A stretch of DNA of 64,000 bases from Hypomesus transpacificus (GCF_021917145.1 NC_061077.1:8234083-8298082); one strand, 5' to 3'; numbered from the stretch's first letter, positions 1 to 23,462 are shown. Notes: generated by a model from the sequence alone, not told the origin. Made by a program: numbers and translations.

Positions 1-1144
1 GTGGAGACGTCTTTACTGATAAACATTGACACTTGCTATTACTAAAACTGGCAGACATTCTAAAACGTCTGGTAGCTGATAGTTTAATCTTAGAACAGAA
101 ACTGTTTCAAGAGACAATACAAAAGAATTCTGAAAATAACTAATGTACATTTATCAACTTTGAGTACCAAGAGTGCTGGATTTCATAAGCAGTCTAGATT
201 AGAAAGACTCATTATTACAAAATATTCCCTTGTGTCATTTAAGGATGATCCCAAAGTCCACAGAGGAATAAAACAAGCTGTTCAAACTGGCCACTTGGGA
301 ACATAGACAGCTTTACTTGGCCCACAGGTCAACCCAGACAGCATCCTGTTTAGACCAGGAAGAAGGATCTGCCTGGTCGACCCATCCTTTAGGTTACAGA
401 TGTAACTTCTATCCTCTGTCATTTTAACCACTGTCTTGACTTCTTTGACCAAACTCATTGATCTCATATATACTGTATATTCTGAAGGGTTTTCTGTCCA
501 TGTTAAGTAGAGAAACTGTAGGGTTTATTTCAGATTCCAGCTTCTGAGTTGAGTGGAAAATGTGACTGTTTATGCCTTACTAATAAATCCTATTACAAGT
601 CTATCTGGCAGTTCTTTTGGCCCTGGCAAGCACTGACTCACACACAGCCATATATCCATAAGAGCCACGGCCAACTGGCAGACAAAACTAGATTCCACTT
701 TTAATAGACTACCCAAATCCTCTCTTTTGACTCTGGTGTTAGTCTATAACATGAAGGCAGGAAGAAGACAGAGAGCTTTGTTTGTTTTTACCTTCATACT
801 TCTGCATTGATTCAGTATATTGCCTGACATGTAATTCCACCCAGTTATAATAACAGTACTTCAGTAAACAACTTCTAACAGTACTGCTGCAAGCTCTTGT
901 CCTCTGTTCTTTCTTTAACCGTGTGTATACTTCTGGCTCTTTACTGAAAGCAAAGTATTATTTATGAATAAAAACAATGACAGGTTTCCAATAGGAGAAT
1001 CATTCAAAGCTGCCTATTTGTCCTTCGCTTCCAAGATTTTACTAGATAGTGCATTTCTGTGAGCTCCTCTCTAGCTAGGAAGTAGCGTTGTGGCATCCTG
1101 TGATATTATTTGATGCAGAGAGGCATTGGGGTCCCCCCATAGTG

Positions 1145-1426
1145 ACAGAGGGGGTACGAGAGGGGTACGAGAGGGGGACGAGAGGGGGACGAGAGGGGGA
1201 CGAGAGGGAGACGAGAGGGGGACGAGAGGGGGACGAGAGGGGGACGAGAGGGGGACGAGAGGGAGACGAGAGGGGGACGAGAGGGGGACGAGAGGGGGAG
1301 AGAGGGGGACGAGAGGGAGACGAGAGGGGGACGAGAAGGGGACGAGAGGGGGACGAGAGGGGGACGAGAGGGAGACGAGAGGGAGACGAGAGGGGGACGA
1401 GAGGGGGACGAGAGGGGGACGAGAGG
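1145..1426. repeat. 11-bp G-rich minisatellite
   Basis: About 25 tandem copies of the unit GACGAGAGGGG, some with a G-to-A change. The plus strand is almost pure purine, and runs of five G recur every 11 bases with ACGAGA between them. It creates long Arg/Gly/Glu and Ser/Pro/Leu open frames on both strands that are artefacts of the repeat. Confidence 0.95.
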
Positions 1427-3092
1427 TTGAGGACACAGCGCTTAAGCAGGAATCAACACAACTGCCTTTTGTCTTTGAAGCTGCTCATGACACATACTTC
1501 ACACCTTATTGTTTGTCTATAGCCGGAAGAAGCTAATTTGATGACGAACAGAGAGCATCAGGTCAAAGCTGCTTACATCTTACCAATCTTTCTATTACGC
1601 AAAGAGACCAACGACTAGTGACTAACGCTACACTGAATTGAATTGATGCTGTCAGCAATCTATATATAATTAGAGAATGTATTTGAGACTCAGATTTAGG
1701 CTTCAATGTACCTCAGGGATATTTCTAGGCTATTTCTGTCTGTGGCTGGCCATTCCCACACACACAAACAGTCATGATGGCACATATGACCTGACATGTC
1801 ACCAGGCAGGTGTGTCCCTTTTCAAAGTGCCCTCCCCTCTATCCAACCCCTGCCCAAAGATAGTGGATTTTCATGATAAAGCCACTTGGAATGGGATGAG
1901 AGGAGTCCTGAGAATAGAACCATTCCCCCGCCATCCTTCCTACACACAGCAAAGCGTGTGGAATCCCAGGCGCTCCACAGAACGGTGACGTCCAGAATTC
2001 TATGGATTATTTGTGGATCACCCACACAGCTGCTGGAGAGACAGACAGACGACCACACTTCGCCACCTAGTTAGAGCCACAGATAACAGCAGCAAACACA
2101 TTCTGCCCCTTGCTCCGACACACATGCAAACACCTGCATTCGCATGCACCCCACATACAGTTCACATGTGTACGTTAACACACACACACACAGAATGGTA
2201 TGCCTTGACTGCAACCTATGGTTGCACTTCTGCACATGTATACGATGACTGATTGAGATAAAAGCTGACACAGATATATGCATGTTCACTTCAAAGACTA
2301 CTACTACTATAAATAAAATAAATCCCATACATTTTTATATGAAATAAGCACCTTCCCATATTAAACTTTGTCAAAACCCCCCAGAACGCTGCCCAGAGTA
2401 TGACTGTGACCTTCTCATCACCATGGCTAAAGCTATTTTTATTTATTTAAAGTTTTGCATTGATCCTAGACAGGTTAGCATTTGGAAGGGAGATGGGTGC
2501 AATGATATATCCTGAGATCAAAGTAGTGCTGGTATGAGGTTAATGTAAGTAATTTATAGTTTTGGTCTGTGTGACTGCTACTCCAGTCCCTCCGCATCAC
2601 CAAACTAGCACACACCCCAATACACTGAGAGGGCAAGGCTGTCCACACGTCCTCATAACCCTGGATTTATGGCTAAAGTCAGCCTGCTTCCCCCCTCCCC
2701 TTACCTTTTACAGGTCACATGAATGTGAAGCTTGAAATTATCTGGCCCTTAGTGATATACTATAGCTGATCATTCAGTTGGATACAACAAGAAACATTGG
2801 AATATTAGTGTTCATCCCTGTTGTGTTTGTGCCTTCGGAAGACCAGCAGACACCAGAGACACAGTCAAAGATCTTTTGATTATACCTTTCACAGAAACAT
2901 CCGCTTTCGGTTCTAAAACCACGGATTCTTCAGAATCTTTCATCTTCCCACCTGCACTGGGCTTGATTCACCTACTCAGATAGGGCTTTGACGCCCCCCG
3001 CTGTATGCAAAGCCACATTACAACATTGACTGAACAGCTCGTACCTCTACCCACAGCTCTAGTTACCACCCTGAATTTCACGTTGCGTTTGA

Positions 3093-3118
3093 CTGTCTGT
3101 CTGTCTGTCTGTCTGTCT
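3093..3118 (+). repeat. (CTGT)n microsatellite forming the polypyrimidine tract of a sema3f acceptor
   Basis: Six CTGT units run into CTCTCGGTCCAG, and the AG at 3127-3128 is the acceptor of the first visible sema3f exon. The microsatellite therefore supplies most of the pyrimidine tract of this splice site. Confidence 0.8.
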
Positions 3119-3128
3119 CTCGGTCCAG

Positions 3129-7099
<3,971 letters not shown>

Positions 7100-9977
7100 A
7101 CCACCTTCTCAGAGCTTGTCACTTGTCTGTCACTACTGTTATTTCGTTCAGTCTGAAATCGATTTGTCTCTTCCCAACCTTCCTTACCTCACCTGGGCAC
7201 CAGCAAAAATTGAATGTTTTTGAAGCAAGATCCATTTTTTTTGTTTTTGGAGGTGCACACATTGATTGGGTAAAGCCTTTGAGCCAATGGAGGGAAGGGT
7301 TTGGCCAGAGGTGTTCAGCTAAAGAGACAAAAGTCTACTGAATTGTTTTAATTTCTTATATTAGTGTGGCTACTGTTGAGTTGGGCCTTGTATAAAAAGA
7401 GATAGTACACCCAAAGTATACTTTCTCTAAAAAACAAGCTAATGTCTTTTGGACCACTGCCTGTTTTTTGTAATATAATATTGTCACTCTCTGTAGGATG
7501 TCCTAAGTTTACATGATCAAGTCCTACATGGTAGTTACAGGGTGTGGAGATACTCTATCACAACCAATAATGTGCCAGTTGCAAGCACAAACTTTTTATT
7601 GAAACTATCACTTACAAACATGCTGATCACAAAGCTTACCTAAAAAAACATGAACAATGTGCACAGTATATTGTTGTGAAGCGGTTCTACAAGCGTGTTT
7701 TTACAAAATACATTTTCAAGATTATAATCAAACTATTGGGTTTTTGCTTAATTCACATAATTTCAATAGCATGCCACAGAAAATATTGATATTTTAAGAA
7801 ACTCCTGATTAATTTGACCAAATATGTTTTTAGGAGCCGACCAAAAGAGTCTTTGCTTCTTTTTATTTGTTGAGTTGCCCCCGAAAGTGCTGATGTCAGA
7901 AGGCTGGTTCAATATCAATTCTTAATTGATTAGCATGATTTGGATAGAATGTACATGTATCACTTAAAGTGACCCCATGATGCTTCAATCTACACAGCAA
8001 TTCACCAGTATTTTCAACACAGACACATTTTCGGACCAAAGTCTGTACCATTCTTTAGCCAAGATAATAGGGATTTTAATGTAAATGCTATTACAGAATG
8101 CTTGGTTTGAATTACTCTGAAACATTAACGCATTTGCTTTTACTATTGCTGCAAGGAGAAAAATACTGGAAGATTTCACTATATTCATTTTCTCTGTTGT
8201 TGATTTTAATTGCAATGCATGCTTCTATTTCTGTGGGATCTAAAGAACAGCCCAGACACTGAGAATTTGAATATGTTACCCACGAGACTGTAGTATAGAC
8301 TATTGTTTGACATGTGGACTGAATGGTCAAATATTTTGTCCTACAGTGTATGTTTACTTCTTTATGTTCCTGTACACTGTAAAACCTGATAAGCTACATT
8401 TCTTAAAATGTTTTAATCAAATGAGTTGCCTAGAGCCATTTGAGTTGAAGAACTGGATGACGTGTAGTTTTTCCAGTTCTTCAACACAAATGGCTCTAGG
8501 CAACTCATTTGATTAAAACATTTATTAAAGATTAAAGTTGAGATTAAATATGCCAGGTTTTATAGTGTATGTCCTAGCTTTTTGCGTCTTTCAAGCGCAA
8601 TCATATCAACCTAGACTTCCATAATGATTATCAATATACTCACAGACACTCATAAGCGGTCATGTTTGTCAAACTCACAATATTCCCACTTTGTGTCTTG
8701 TGCTCCTGTCAGTCACAATGTACAAAATGTATTAACCATTGACTTTTTCATGATCCCAGTGCTCTCTCTCACCCACTCCATGAAACATATTTATTTTGAG
8801 TCTGTACATATTCCTGTAAGTTCTGCACTTTGGTGGTGGGAGTGTGAGGGCCGGGCTATGATAGGGGTGACAACGTTATTGTGTGTATTGATTAACAGGA
8901 CCAGTATTCATACAGTAGAAAAAGGGGAACTTCATATCACCCTTCTAAATGTATTGGAAGTGATACTGTGATATGGAAGCAAGCTGACAGAATACAACAC
9001 TGAACCTAAACAAACCTGAAATTATTGACTGCCTGCATTTTCACACAGGATATTCCGATTTGGCCATAGGTATTAAAGATACATATAGTTTTTTGCATAG
9101 CTGTAGGGTTCGACGAATCTACCTCTGGGCAGCTTCTGTGGAACATCATGTATACCTGTATATACCTATACAAAATAACTCCAGAAAGCAATCAATGGCT
9201 TGGTACCATTTTCCCTGGTTTGTGAAATTATCTAAGACTGAGATGAGTGTTTAAAATTAAGAGAAGGGTTAGACCACCTCCATTTTGGTCTTTCAGATGC
9301 CGCCTTTTCATCTGTATACTGTAGACTCTACAGTGTAGAGTATACATCACTAGCCACCCAGTGAGTGGCTTAGATCTAAACAAAGATGGGGACTCCAGAT
9401 TAATGGAATTATGGATTTGAGCACAATTCACAACCATTTTTGCAGGGAATACTGTGTATTGAGCTTTTGTTTGTCTCACTCTTTGGGATTCTGTGTTTGT
9501 TGTTGAGATATATTGAACTACATTGGTGTTTATTTACTGATCATGTGTAGACTAGATGTGTTTGTGATAGCTTAAATTGTCAGGATTGTTGTAATAAATA
9601 TTATTTTATTATTATTTACCTATTTAAATGTTTTGTTATGTATTGCCTTTTTTGTCATTTCTAAGATATTATTCTGATAATCATCCTTACTTTGGTAGTC
9701 TTGGTGCCCCAGACATAACACATGGTGACTCATAAAAAACAGTAAGGCAGTCCCAAAATGGAAAGTCACCAGGACAACTTTGACCTAGAAAAATGTAATT
9801 TTGATGATACTTCTGATCCAGTAAAAAAATTGTTTAATTAACAAATGGCTAGTTATTTTGTACCAGTCAGACGTCTTCCCACCTGACTCTCCAGCAGGGG
9901 GTGGTCTCACTTATGCAGCAATTATTCCATTGGTTTCTGAAATGTCTGTCCAAGTACATTCATGTTGGAAATTTAAA
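7100..9977. other. Convergent 3' region between sema3f and was
   Basis: No coding sequence seen. This is probably a long sema3f 3' UTR followed by the intergenic junction. An AATAAA at 9593-9598 is a candidate sema3f poly(A) signal. On the minus strand, TTTAAT at 9833-9838 (ATTAAA) and TTTATT at 9605-9610 (AATAAA) are candidates for was. The 3' ends of the two genes may therefore meet or overlap. A hairpin-forming miniature element lies at 8373-8569. Confidence 0.5.
8373..8569. mobile_element. Miniature inverted-repeat element (hairpin MITE)
   Basis: The termini TACACTGTAAAACCTG and, inverted, TACACTATAAAACCTG define an element of about 197 bp. Its core is a 52-base inverted repeat (8406-8457 against 8472-8523) with a single mismatch and a 14-base loop, so the transcript could form a very stable hairpin. 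The termini resemble short non-autonomous DNA transposons that are common in fish. No target duplication longer than TA is obvious. Confidence 0.75.
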
Positions 9978-12900
9978 TCAGTCATCCCACTCATCGTCAT
10001 CATCGTCATCACCACCATCGTCCTCTTCATCATCTAAAGCAAGATATAATAATAAAATGTATTGGGCAGGAATACAGGAAATCAGACTGGCAGACAGGTA
10101 TATTGTGCTAGTCACTGTACCCGATGAGTGGATGACTTTGCTTCTCTTCTGCATGACCATCATCAGCGCTCCAACTATTCCCTCACTTGACTCTTCTTGT
10201 GGGGCAGAGTTTGATTCAGTGCTATCTGTGACCTAGGACACACACAGAAGGTAGATCCAGAATAACTCAGTTTAAAATGCTTAATAAGTCATTCATGACA
10301 AATCACTACACTATAAATATAAATTCTCTTTACTATACTAAATATGTTAAACACATCATTTCAAGCTGAACAATGACGTGTTCCATCTTACATTTTTAAG
10401 CTTAGTTCCCAAGCGAATTTGGTCAAGCAAATCCCCTCGACCACCTGTACCTCCACCTCCACTTGGGGTTTTGGGGGGTGGATCAATGTTTCTACTTCCA
10501 ATATCTGTGACTGGCTCTGATGATGGAGCAGGGGGAGGAGGTGGGGGAGGTGGTGGTCCACCCCCTGAGGCAGCACAGGGTGGGGGAGGAGGGGGGGCAC
10601 CTCCGAAGCGACCGTGGCTTGGGGGAGGAGGAGGACAGGCAGAGATAGGAGGTGGTGGGGGTGGTCCACTTCTGCCCACTGTTGGTGGGGGTTGGAGAGA
10701 GCGGGAAGGGGGACCTCTTGGGGGGCCTCCTGGGACAGGCAGGGGCCCAGAGCGTCGTGGTGACTCTGAAGGAACAGGGGGGAGTCGTCCATGTCGACTT
10801 TGAGACTGGCTTGGTGTGTTCTCTGCAATAAAACAGAACTGAGTACAAAAGAGTACTATGCTCTCTGGTAAATAGCACCAGTCTTTTTACAGACAATACA
10901 ATTGCAATTTCACGATATCGTAGGCATCCCTGCAAGCTGTGGTGTCTCTAAATGAAGCTAGTTTACTGTACTTAGCCAAGCATTTACAGTACATTTTCAA
11001 TGGAAAAAGTTAAAATTACGTTCACTCTAAGCGATATTGGACCTAATCTGTAAAAAGTCAATCTACTTGAGTAATGAGTATACCATTCACTAATGAGTAT
11101 ACCATTCACAATGAACATGGACTGTAACATGAACTGAACCTTGTTTCCTCATTTCATCCTTGACAGCCTGTAACCCCCCAGACTGTTCGATAAAGTCATA
11201 GATGAGTCTGGAGGTATCTGCGTCTGTCAGTTGGTCATCACTAATCCCAGCAGAGGAGAAGAGTGTCTTCAGATCAGGGTCTAGATTAGCAGTCTAGAAT
11301 CAGAGAATAGTAATGTGATGTTACAGTATTATCTATATTGTATATCTATTTATATGGATAAAACTAACCCTGTGGTTTGTCTGAACTTCTTGTCTCTACA
11401 GTCAAAGAGAAGGGCATGTGTATCCTAAAATACATGTAGCCCACGCTACATACACTTGTGATACAAGGGTGAAAACCAAGTAATTGTGTAATGGTGTTTC
11501 TTGATGTCATTCATGGGTTTGTTAATATTATCCAATGAAATGAATGGTTACCACCAGAGCTTTAAATATATACAATAGTATGTTGACACTATGATATGAT
11601 ATAATGTTTTTTTTAGACTGTCGTACCCACTCATCTGTTTACATACTGATATTAAAGGGCCTCTCAGAGGTGCTGCTTAACAACCTTCCATCATCTCAAG
11701 AGCATAAAGATATGTATGGGTATTGTCAAGATGTATAGAAACTGCTTTTACAGACAGTGTCATCTTACATCAAATCCTGAGTTTGGATCCCATCCAACAT
11801 GGGTTACATGTCTGCAAAGAGGAAACAGATCAGTAAAAAAATAAGGAAGCAGAATGAATACATTTCTTATTTGAATTGCTTATTTAGCTGGCCATCATGG
11901 GATTTGGTGTGGGTTGAGTGGTAAGATGTATAATTAAGATGTATATTATTTTCTCATTAATTTAATTTACAATACAAGACACAGTGGAAACCAACTTCAT
12001 TCCACGTTTTCACATCCATGTTTAAACAATGATTAAACTCCTCCCAAATATTGTTGTATCACTGTATGTGATCTACTTACTTAAATCCACTGGGGGCTCC
12101 TATATCAGCCTTGGTCAGCTTGACTCCCTTCTTCTTGCTCTTTTTGTCCTTCTTTACTTTTGAATTGGCCAGGGAGGCAGGGGAAGGGGTGGGTGCTGCT
12201 GGGGAGTGATAGCGTGAAGCTAGGATGCCAGGGTTCTGGATGTCCATAGTGGGTGTGCCTCCAGGATGGACTGGTGAAGCTGATGGTGTACAAATGGATA
12301 GAGTTTGTGTACACACTCCTTGTTCCTACCTAGAATATCGACGTCTCCTTTCAATGCAGTAGATTGTGTTTTTAAGATGGATTGTTTAATTCAGTGGTTC
12401 TCAACCCTGTCCTCAGGGACCCCCTGTCCTGCTTGTTTTAGATGTTTCCCTGCTCCAACACACCTGATTCAAATGCACGTTCGTTACCAGGCTTCTACAG
12501 AGCTAGATAACGACCCTTTTATTTGAATCAGGTGTGTTGGAGGAGGAAACGTCTAAAACATGCAGGACAGGGGGTCCCTGAGGACAGGGTTGAGAACCAC
12601 TGGTTTAATTTGACTGAATGGTTACACGTAGTACTCACTGTTTGGTGGTGGCAATGGTGGCAGTTGTCTTTTTTCTGTGGATAGAAAAACATTGATTAAG
12701 GCTAATGAAAAACCAAAGACTTTGAATAAACTTGGATTTATCTTCATGTTTTTGATTCATGAAGTGAAATGCCTACCATGACTTGCAGGTCTTTTTTCTG
12801 TGAATGTGAAAACATGGTTTATAATGAGTTAGATGGGTCATCAGCTTCCTAATTGGAGATATAGACGTTCCAAAGCCACTTTGTACGGTATATGTATATT

Positions 12901-14901
12901 GCTAGGCTCATGGCTAAGATAAGTAAATGCTTCTACCTTGATGGTTGGCTCTCTGGCTGAGCTTCTCTTGCACAGTGACTCTGAACGTCTCAGCCTCCTG
13001 CTCACTTGAGAAGTTGAGACCCACCTGGCATTCCTGTGGTTCATTGTCACACATCCAATGTTGACATTAAATGTCAACATTAAACGTCACTTATTTTCAT
13101 GCCAAATTTCATTGGTTGGAAAGAGAAAGTAATGTGAATTATGTTAGCACATAGTGCAAGGGTTGTGTGGTACTCACGTCAGCAGCAAAGGTGTGGAAAA
13201 AGATCTGAGGATTGTGATATGTCAGCTGGTTATACAGCTCCTGCTCCCAGATTTGTTTCCCCTCCTGGATACAGTACAACATAGTGCAAACATCCATGTA
13301 CAGTCAATGTAGGCCTGACATTGAGTTCACTGATTACATGGCAATGCACTGCAATGTTTCTGGTTATTTTTCCCTACTAGACTGATCAGATATAAATGTA
13401 AGAATACGACTAGATGTATTTAGGAACTGTTTAAAACTAAAGTAAAACATTTCAAGGTGCAAAGCATTTAATCCAATGACTATATGCTTGACAACCAATG
13501 AACATGGTCTGAGGTCTTTATGTTTCACATAAACAAAATAAATTGTTGCTTGTCCAACCATTTTAATTGTAGCCTTAAGGCAGCTACCACATCAATAGAC
13601 AAACTTCACTGTTGAGCAGTCTGTACTATAGGATAATAAAGAGGGTCAATGGAGGAACCTTAAAGTCGTATAGACGGATATAGTAGGAGCGAAGTGGGTT
13701 GTCCTTCACAAAGCACACCACACCAGTGTGCTGCAGACTCCATTGAGAGGAACTGTGTGGCAGGGCCATCCACAGTTGAATCACTGCTGTGGACAGGGTC
13801 TGCACAGAAAGACAAAACATTCTTTCAGAGACACGGATGCTCAGGCCTCATTATTTTGTACTTTATTGTATATACATGATCTGGATGTAAATGTTGATCA
13901 TAGCAAGATAAGAGCTCTTCATAGAGAAACAATTATCATACAAACAGGATTCTTCTGAAATGTTGTGCATTCATTAACAATGTATCTAGCTACTGTGTAT
14001 CTACTGTTCAGCTCCTTGATTCACTTGCCAGCATGCATTCAAAGTCTTTGTGAAGAATGTGCATAATGGAGGACCAGCCTTAACTTATTCCTTATATAAG
14101 TCTACCATAACAAAAACAGGCTATATCCTCTGGTATTGCTACCCAGGAAGTGACTTCTGGGTAGGCTTCCTGTTGCTCTGTTCACTGTAGATACTTCTTT
14201 CTAAAGCTCTTTATCTGTGTCATAGTGGAAGTTCAGTAAACCACACTAGAACAAATAGAGGAGTAGCTTTTTCATTTTCTGAAGGTTCATGCATTTGTTT
14301 CATATATCATGTAAAAAGTAAATGTGTAATTTGAGCCCAATTAATAGCAGGCTACCACAACACTAAAACTGACCCATCAAGTTTGTAAGTAAAGGCTATT
14401 TGTTTAGGGACAAAAACATCATGGAGGATAGATGATGGAAAATTCCACATTGAGTCATCACCTCTATTGGAAATGTCTGAAAAGTCCACAATGTGTACTT
14501 AGTGTCAAAGAAGCAAATTGATATAGCATTCGGTTTGCTTATTTTGGCTGAGAGGGAGTACAATTTCCTTCTTCACAGTACACCATGAAATATGTCAAAT
14601 GCCATTTACACTCCATACACGTCACTATGTGTGCACTATGGACAATCATTCAACGAGAGGACATCATGAACACACTGCCATATCCCTTATTCAGTCATTT
14701 AGTGTCATTTGAGATTAGAATGTTGGCTAAAATCCCAGATCGTCAGGCCTGCTAGGTTCTGGTGCGACCTGGGCTAACCAGTGCTCTAAGACTTACCACA
14801 CATCTCCGCCCCAGAAGCTCCACCACAGACTCATTCTCCTCTGCACTCAGAAGGATGCTTAGATTGTTCTCCTGCGTTTTTGATTTTGATGATCGGCTCA
14901 T
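9978..14901 (-). CDS. was: Wiskott-Aldrich syndrome protein (WASP), Arp2/3 activator
   Basis: Couples Cdc42 and tyrosine-kinase signals to Arp2/3 actin branching in blood cells. Twelve exons in transcript order: 14797-14901, 13659-13799, 13178-13264, 12937-13033, 12777-12797, 12639-12674, 12081-12279, 11769-11811, 11140-11293, 10392-10822, 10121-10232 and 9978-10033. They give 493 residues with every phase matching (human 502). Domains: WH1/EVH1 about 15-143; basic stretch [10 protein letters not shown] near 205; CRIB/GBD about 222-245 ([16 protein letters not shown]); regulatory tyrosine in LIYDFI at about 275; polyproline region about 300-420; one WH2 ([13 protein letters not shown]) about 425-438; central region about 455-475; acidic tail ending EWDD. 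A single WH2 separates it from N-WASP, which has two. The start MSRSSKSK is the first ATG of the first exon. The antisense of the polyproline exon is also open but is a shadow frame. Confidence 0.95.
12392..12602. mobile_element. hAT-type MITE in a was intron
   Basis: A 211-bp element bounded by CAGTGGTTCTCAACC and its inverted copy. It is flanked on both sides by the identical 8-bp duplication GTTTAATT (12384-12391 and 12603-12610). The termini extend into a long inverted repeat of about 85 bp per side with no coding capacity. An 8-bp duplication and CAGTGGTTCTCAA-type ends are the signature of the hAT superfamily (Charlie-like). Confidence 0.92.
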
Positions 14902-16737
14902 TTTTTCAATGTCGTTTTGGAGTAGGGACACACATCAGGCTATTTAGAGCCCATCAAACTCCTGTGTCCACATGGAAGAGTCTATAGACAGTGAAATGGG
15001 GACTTCCGTATTCGGAGTGGTATGATGTAAATTCAGTAGAAGCAAGAGAGAGCAGGAAGTTCTCACCCACAAAAGATTGCATTAGATTTAGCTGTAAAAT
15101 ACAGAACTTCTGAAACCTGTTCTGAGGGCCACACACACTGCAGACCTAGTCCTATGAAAGTCCAATAGTTCAGAGTTTGTATCAGAGGGTTTCATACAAC
15201 TGTAGGAAATGGAACCACTCTTAAAATAATGTGATTTTAAGCTGACAAGCAGAGATAAACAGAGATACATGTAGACAGAGATACTGTCTACTTAACATGT
15301 GAACCTTGATAATGGCATCAACAACAAAAACGACAAAAACATGAGTAAAAGGCAACAGTTTGATAAATACTGACAACCATCTTTATTGGAAATAGAATAC
15401 TATTGACAATGGTGCCAGGTTAAACACAAAATGTTCCTTGCAAAAAACAATTGACTGGTGCCATGATAAAAAGTTGTCACATTTTTATAATGGTGTTCCC
15501 AAGGCATTCAGTTTGAAATTTCTATACTAGCTTTCATCTTTAAAAACATTTCGAAGAACTCAGCAAAATTGATCGATTTTATATTTACATTTTCCTTTCG
15601 AACATGCAATTAAAGCTTTAGCCTTATCATATGTCTTCTTATTTGACCCAGTTCCTCACTTTGTTCTACATTACACAAATCACTGAACGGGAACATTTGT
15701 ATATGATTCCTTACATGACAAAATATATATTTTACGGATACTAAACATCTTAATAATTCATTAGTTCACATTTTCGGACCCTATTGCATTGTTTACCCTC
15801 ACATTATCCAAATCAGCAAAACAATATATTACCATTGAATCCATGGTTACATGATGTCAAAAGCGTGAAAACTGTATCAACCACTTGACAATGTTTTGAG
15901 GATTTGAGGATATAGATTAGTCCAATTACGAGTAAGATAGACATGAAGAACTGCACATCTTGTCTGACAGCCTCATATTTAATAGTTCGACTAAGGCACA
16001 TCATTTTTACATTAAGGTTACATTAAGGTTTTTTATCATATTGTTGATGTTTTGTTTTGTTTTGTTGTATTGTATAATTCAATTGTGTGATTATTGGTTG
16101 TAGGATTAGTTGCCAAAAATAGAATTGTTGCCAAAACAGTAAATGGACAAAATGACTGTGGATAGCAGTGGTGGCAATTAACAGAGACAACAAAAATATT
16201 CACAAAAGAAGGTTTCTATTAGAATCTAATCCATAAAATAAACATTGAGCTTCAATAGACAAACAACAATGAATGCATTGTTTTGGCACTTGGAGCAGCA
16301 AATACTTGGCTGGTAACATACAGTCTGCCCCCTTAGCAGATAGATAATGAACCCCTGCATCGTTGTTGGTGAACTTTCATACTAGATGCTCTCCATTCAA
16401 GACTCCAGCTTCATTACTTTGGAGACATGGAGTGGATCTGGTGTTTCCACAGGCAGCACATTCGTTAGCTGCGTTGCGATGACTGGAGAGCTCATAACGT
16501 CAGATCATGTGACCATTGGATTCTTTAAAGACTTTTGCCTCCATGGAAGGGTAGTGTGTCTTCTTGATTAGAATAGGTGGGAAAGCTGTCTTATCACAGC
16601 GCAGGGTGATAAAACACTACACGATGTGGGCCCAGCCTCTCGTCTCCATCTCCCAGTCCGGCGGGATTGAGGAGTGTCACAGCGACGGGGCAAGCAGATG
16701 TCTTGGCACGTGGACCCTCTCTGTTGATGAATTTGCT
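14902..16737. other. Gap between slc38a5 3' end and was 5' end
   Basis: Both neighbours run leftwards, so this stretch holds the slc38a5 3' UTR and the was promoter and 5' UTR. TTTATT at 15382-15387 (AATAAA on the minus strand) is a candidate slc38a5 poly(A) signal about 1.35 kb after its stop. I see no further coding exon. The was promoter should lie just right of 14901 but shows no clear core motif. Confidence 0.5.
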
Positions 16738-23028
<6,291 letters not shown>

Positions 23029-23448
23029 GATGTTATGAGAGGTGATATTACAGTAAGACAACGTGTGGAGACAGATATGAGAATCTTCAAAAGACTGGAA
23101 ACAAACACAACAATTTACAGGTTGTGCAGAAGGGATCTGGAAAATAATATGAAAAGGAAACAAAAAACTTGGATAAATGCTCAAATTACTGTATGAATCT
23201 TAATTAGGATGATAACACTGGAGAAAACATTTAGTGGATAGGCTACAGCTTCATACATGTACTCTATATTTATGTCTGCCAAAAATATTTTTTAATTGTT
23301 ATTATTATTGTTATTATATTTAACATCCTGCAACTTTCAGACACAAATCATATACATAATGATAAAGGTTTCCTCTACAATGGAAATTTTAACATGGCAA
23401 AACATACAACGACCATATGTCATTTTCTCAGCATTTTCCAAGCAAACA

Positions 23449-23462
23449 GAGAGAGGGAGAGA

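Larger units (their letters stand above)
1..3128. other. Non-coding DNA upstream of the first visible sema3f exon
   Basis: The first visible sema3f exon opens with a splice acceptor and a split codon. The exon for the signal peptide must therefore lie further upstream, and this stretch is best read as part of intron 1. I searched it for an exon ending in the expected Arg-Leu-Ser-Phe-Lys type sequence followed by a GT donor and found none. It holds an 11-bp minisatellite at 1145-1426 and a short CA-rich patch near 2180. An open frame at 1677-1988 begins with a hydrophobic, signal-like run, but it has no donor in the right phase and no family resemblance. Confidence 0.6.

Noticed and set aside
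1071-1536. Long open frames on both strands rich in Arg/Gly/Glu or Ser/Pro/Leu
   Set aside because: They are produced by the 11-bp minisatellite, whose unit has no stop in these frames; no unique coding sequence or splice support.
1677-1988. Open frame with a hydrophobic N-terminus, considered as the missing sema3f signal-peptide exon
   Set aside because: It does not lead to the Leu-Ser-Phe-Lys sequence expected before the ELMETRT exon and has no donor in the required phase.
10378-10803. Glycine-rich plus-strand open frame
   Set aside because: It is the antisense of the was polyproline exon.
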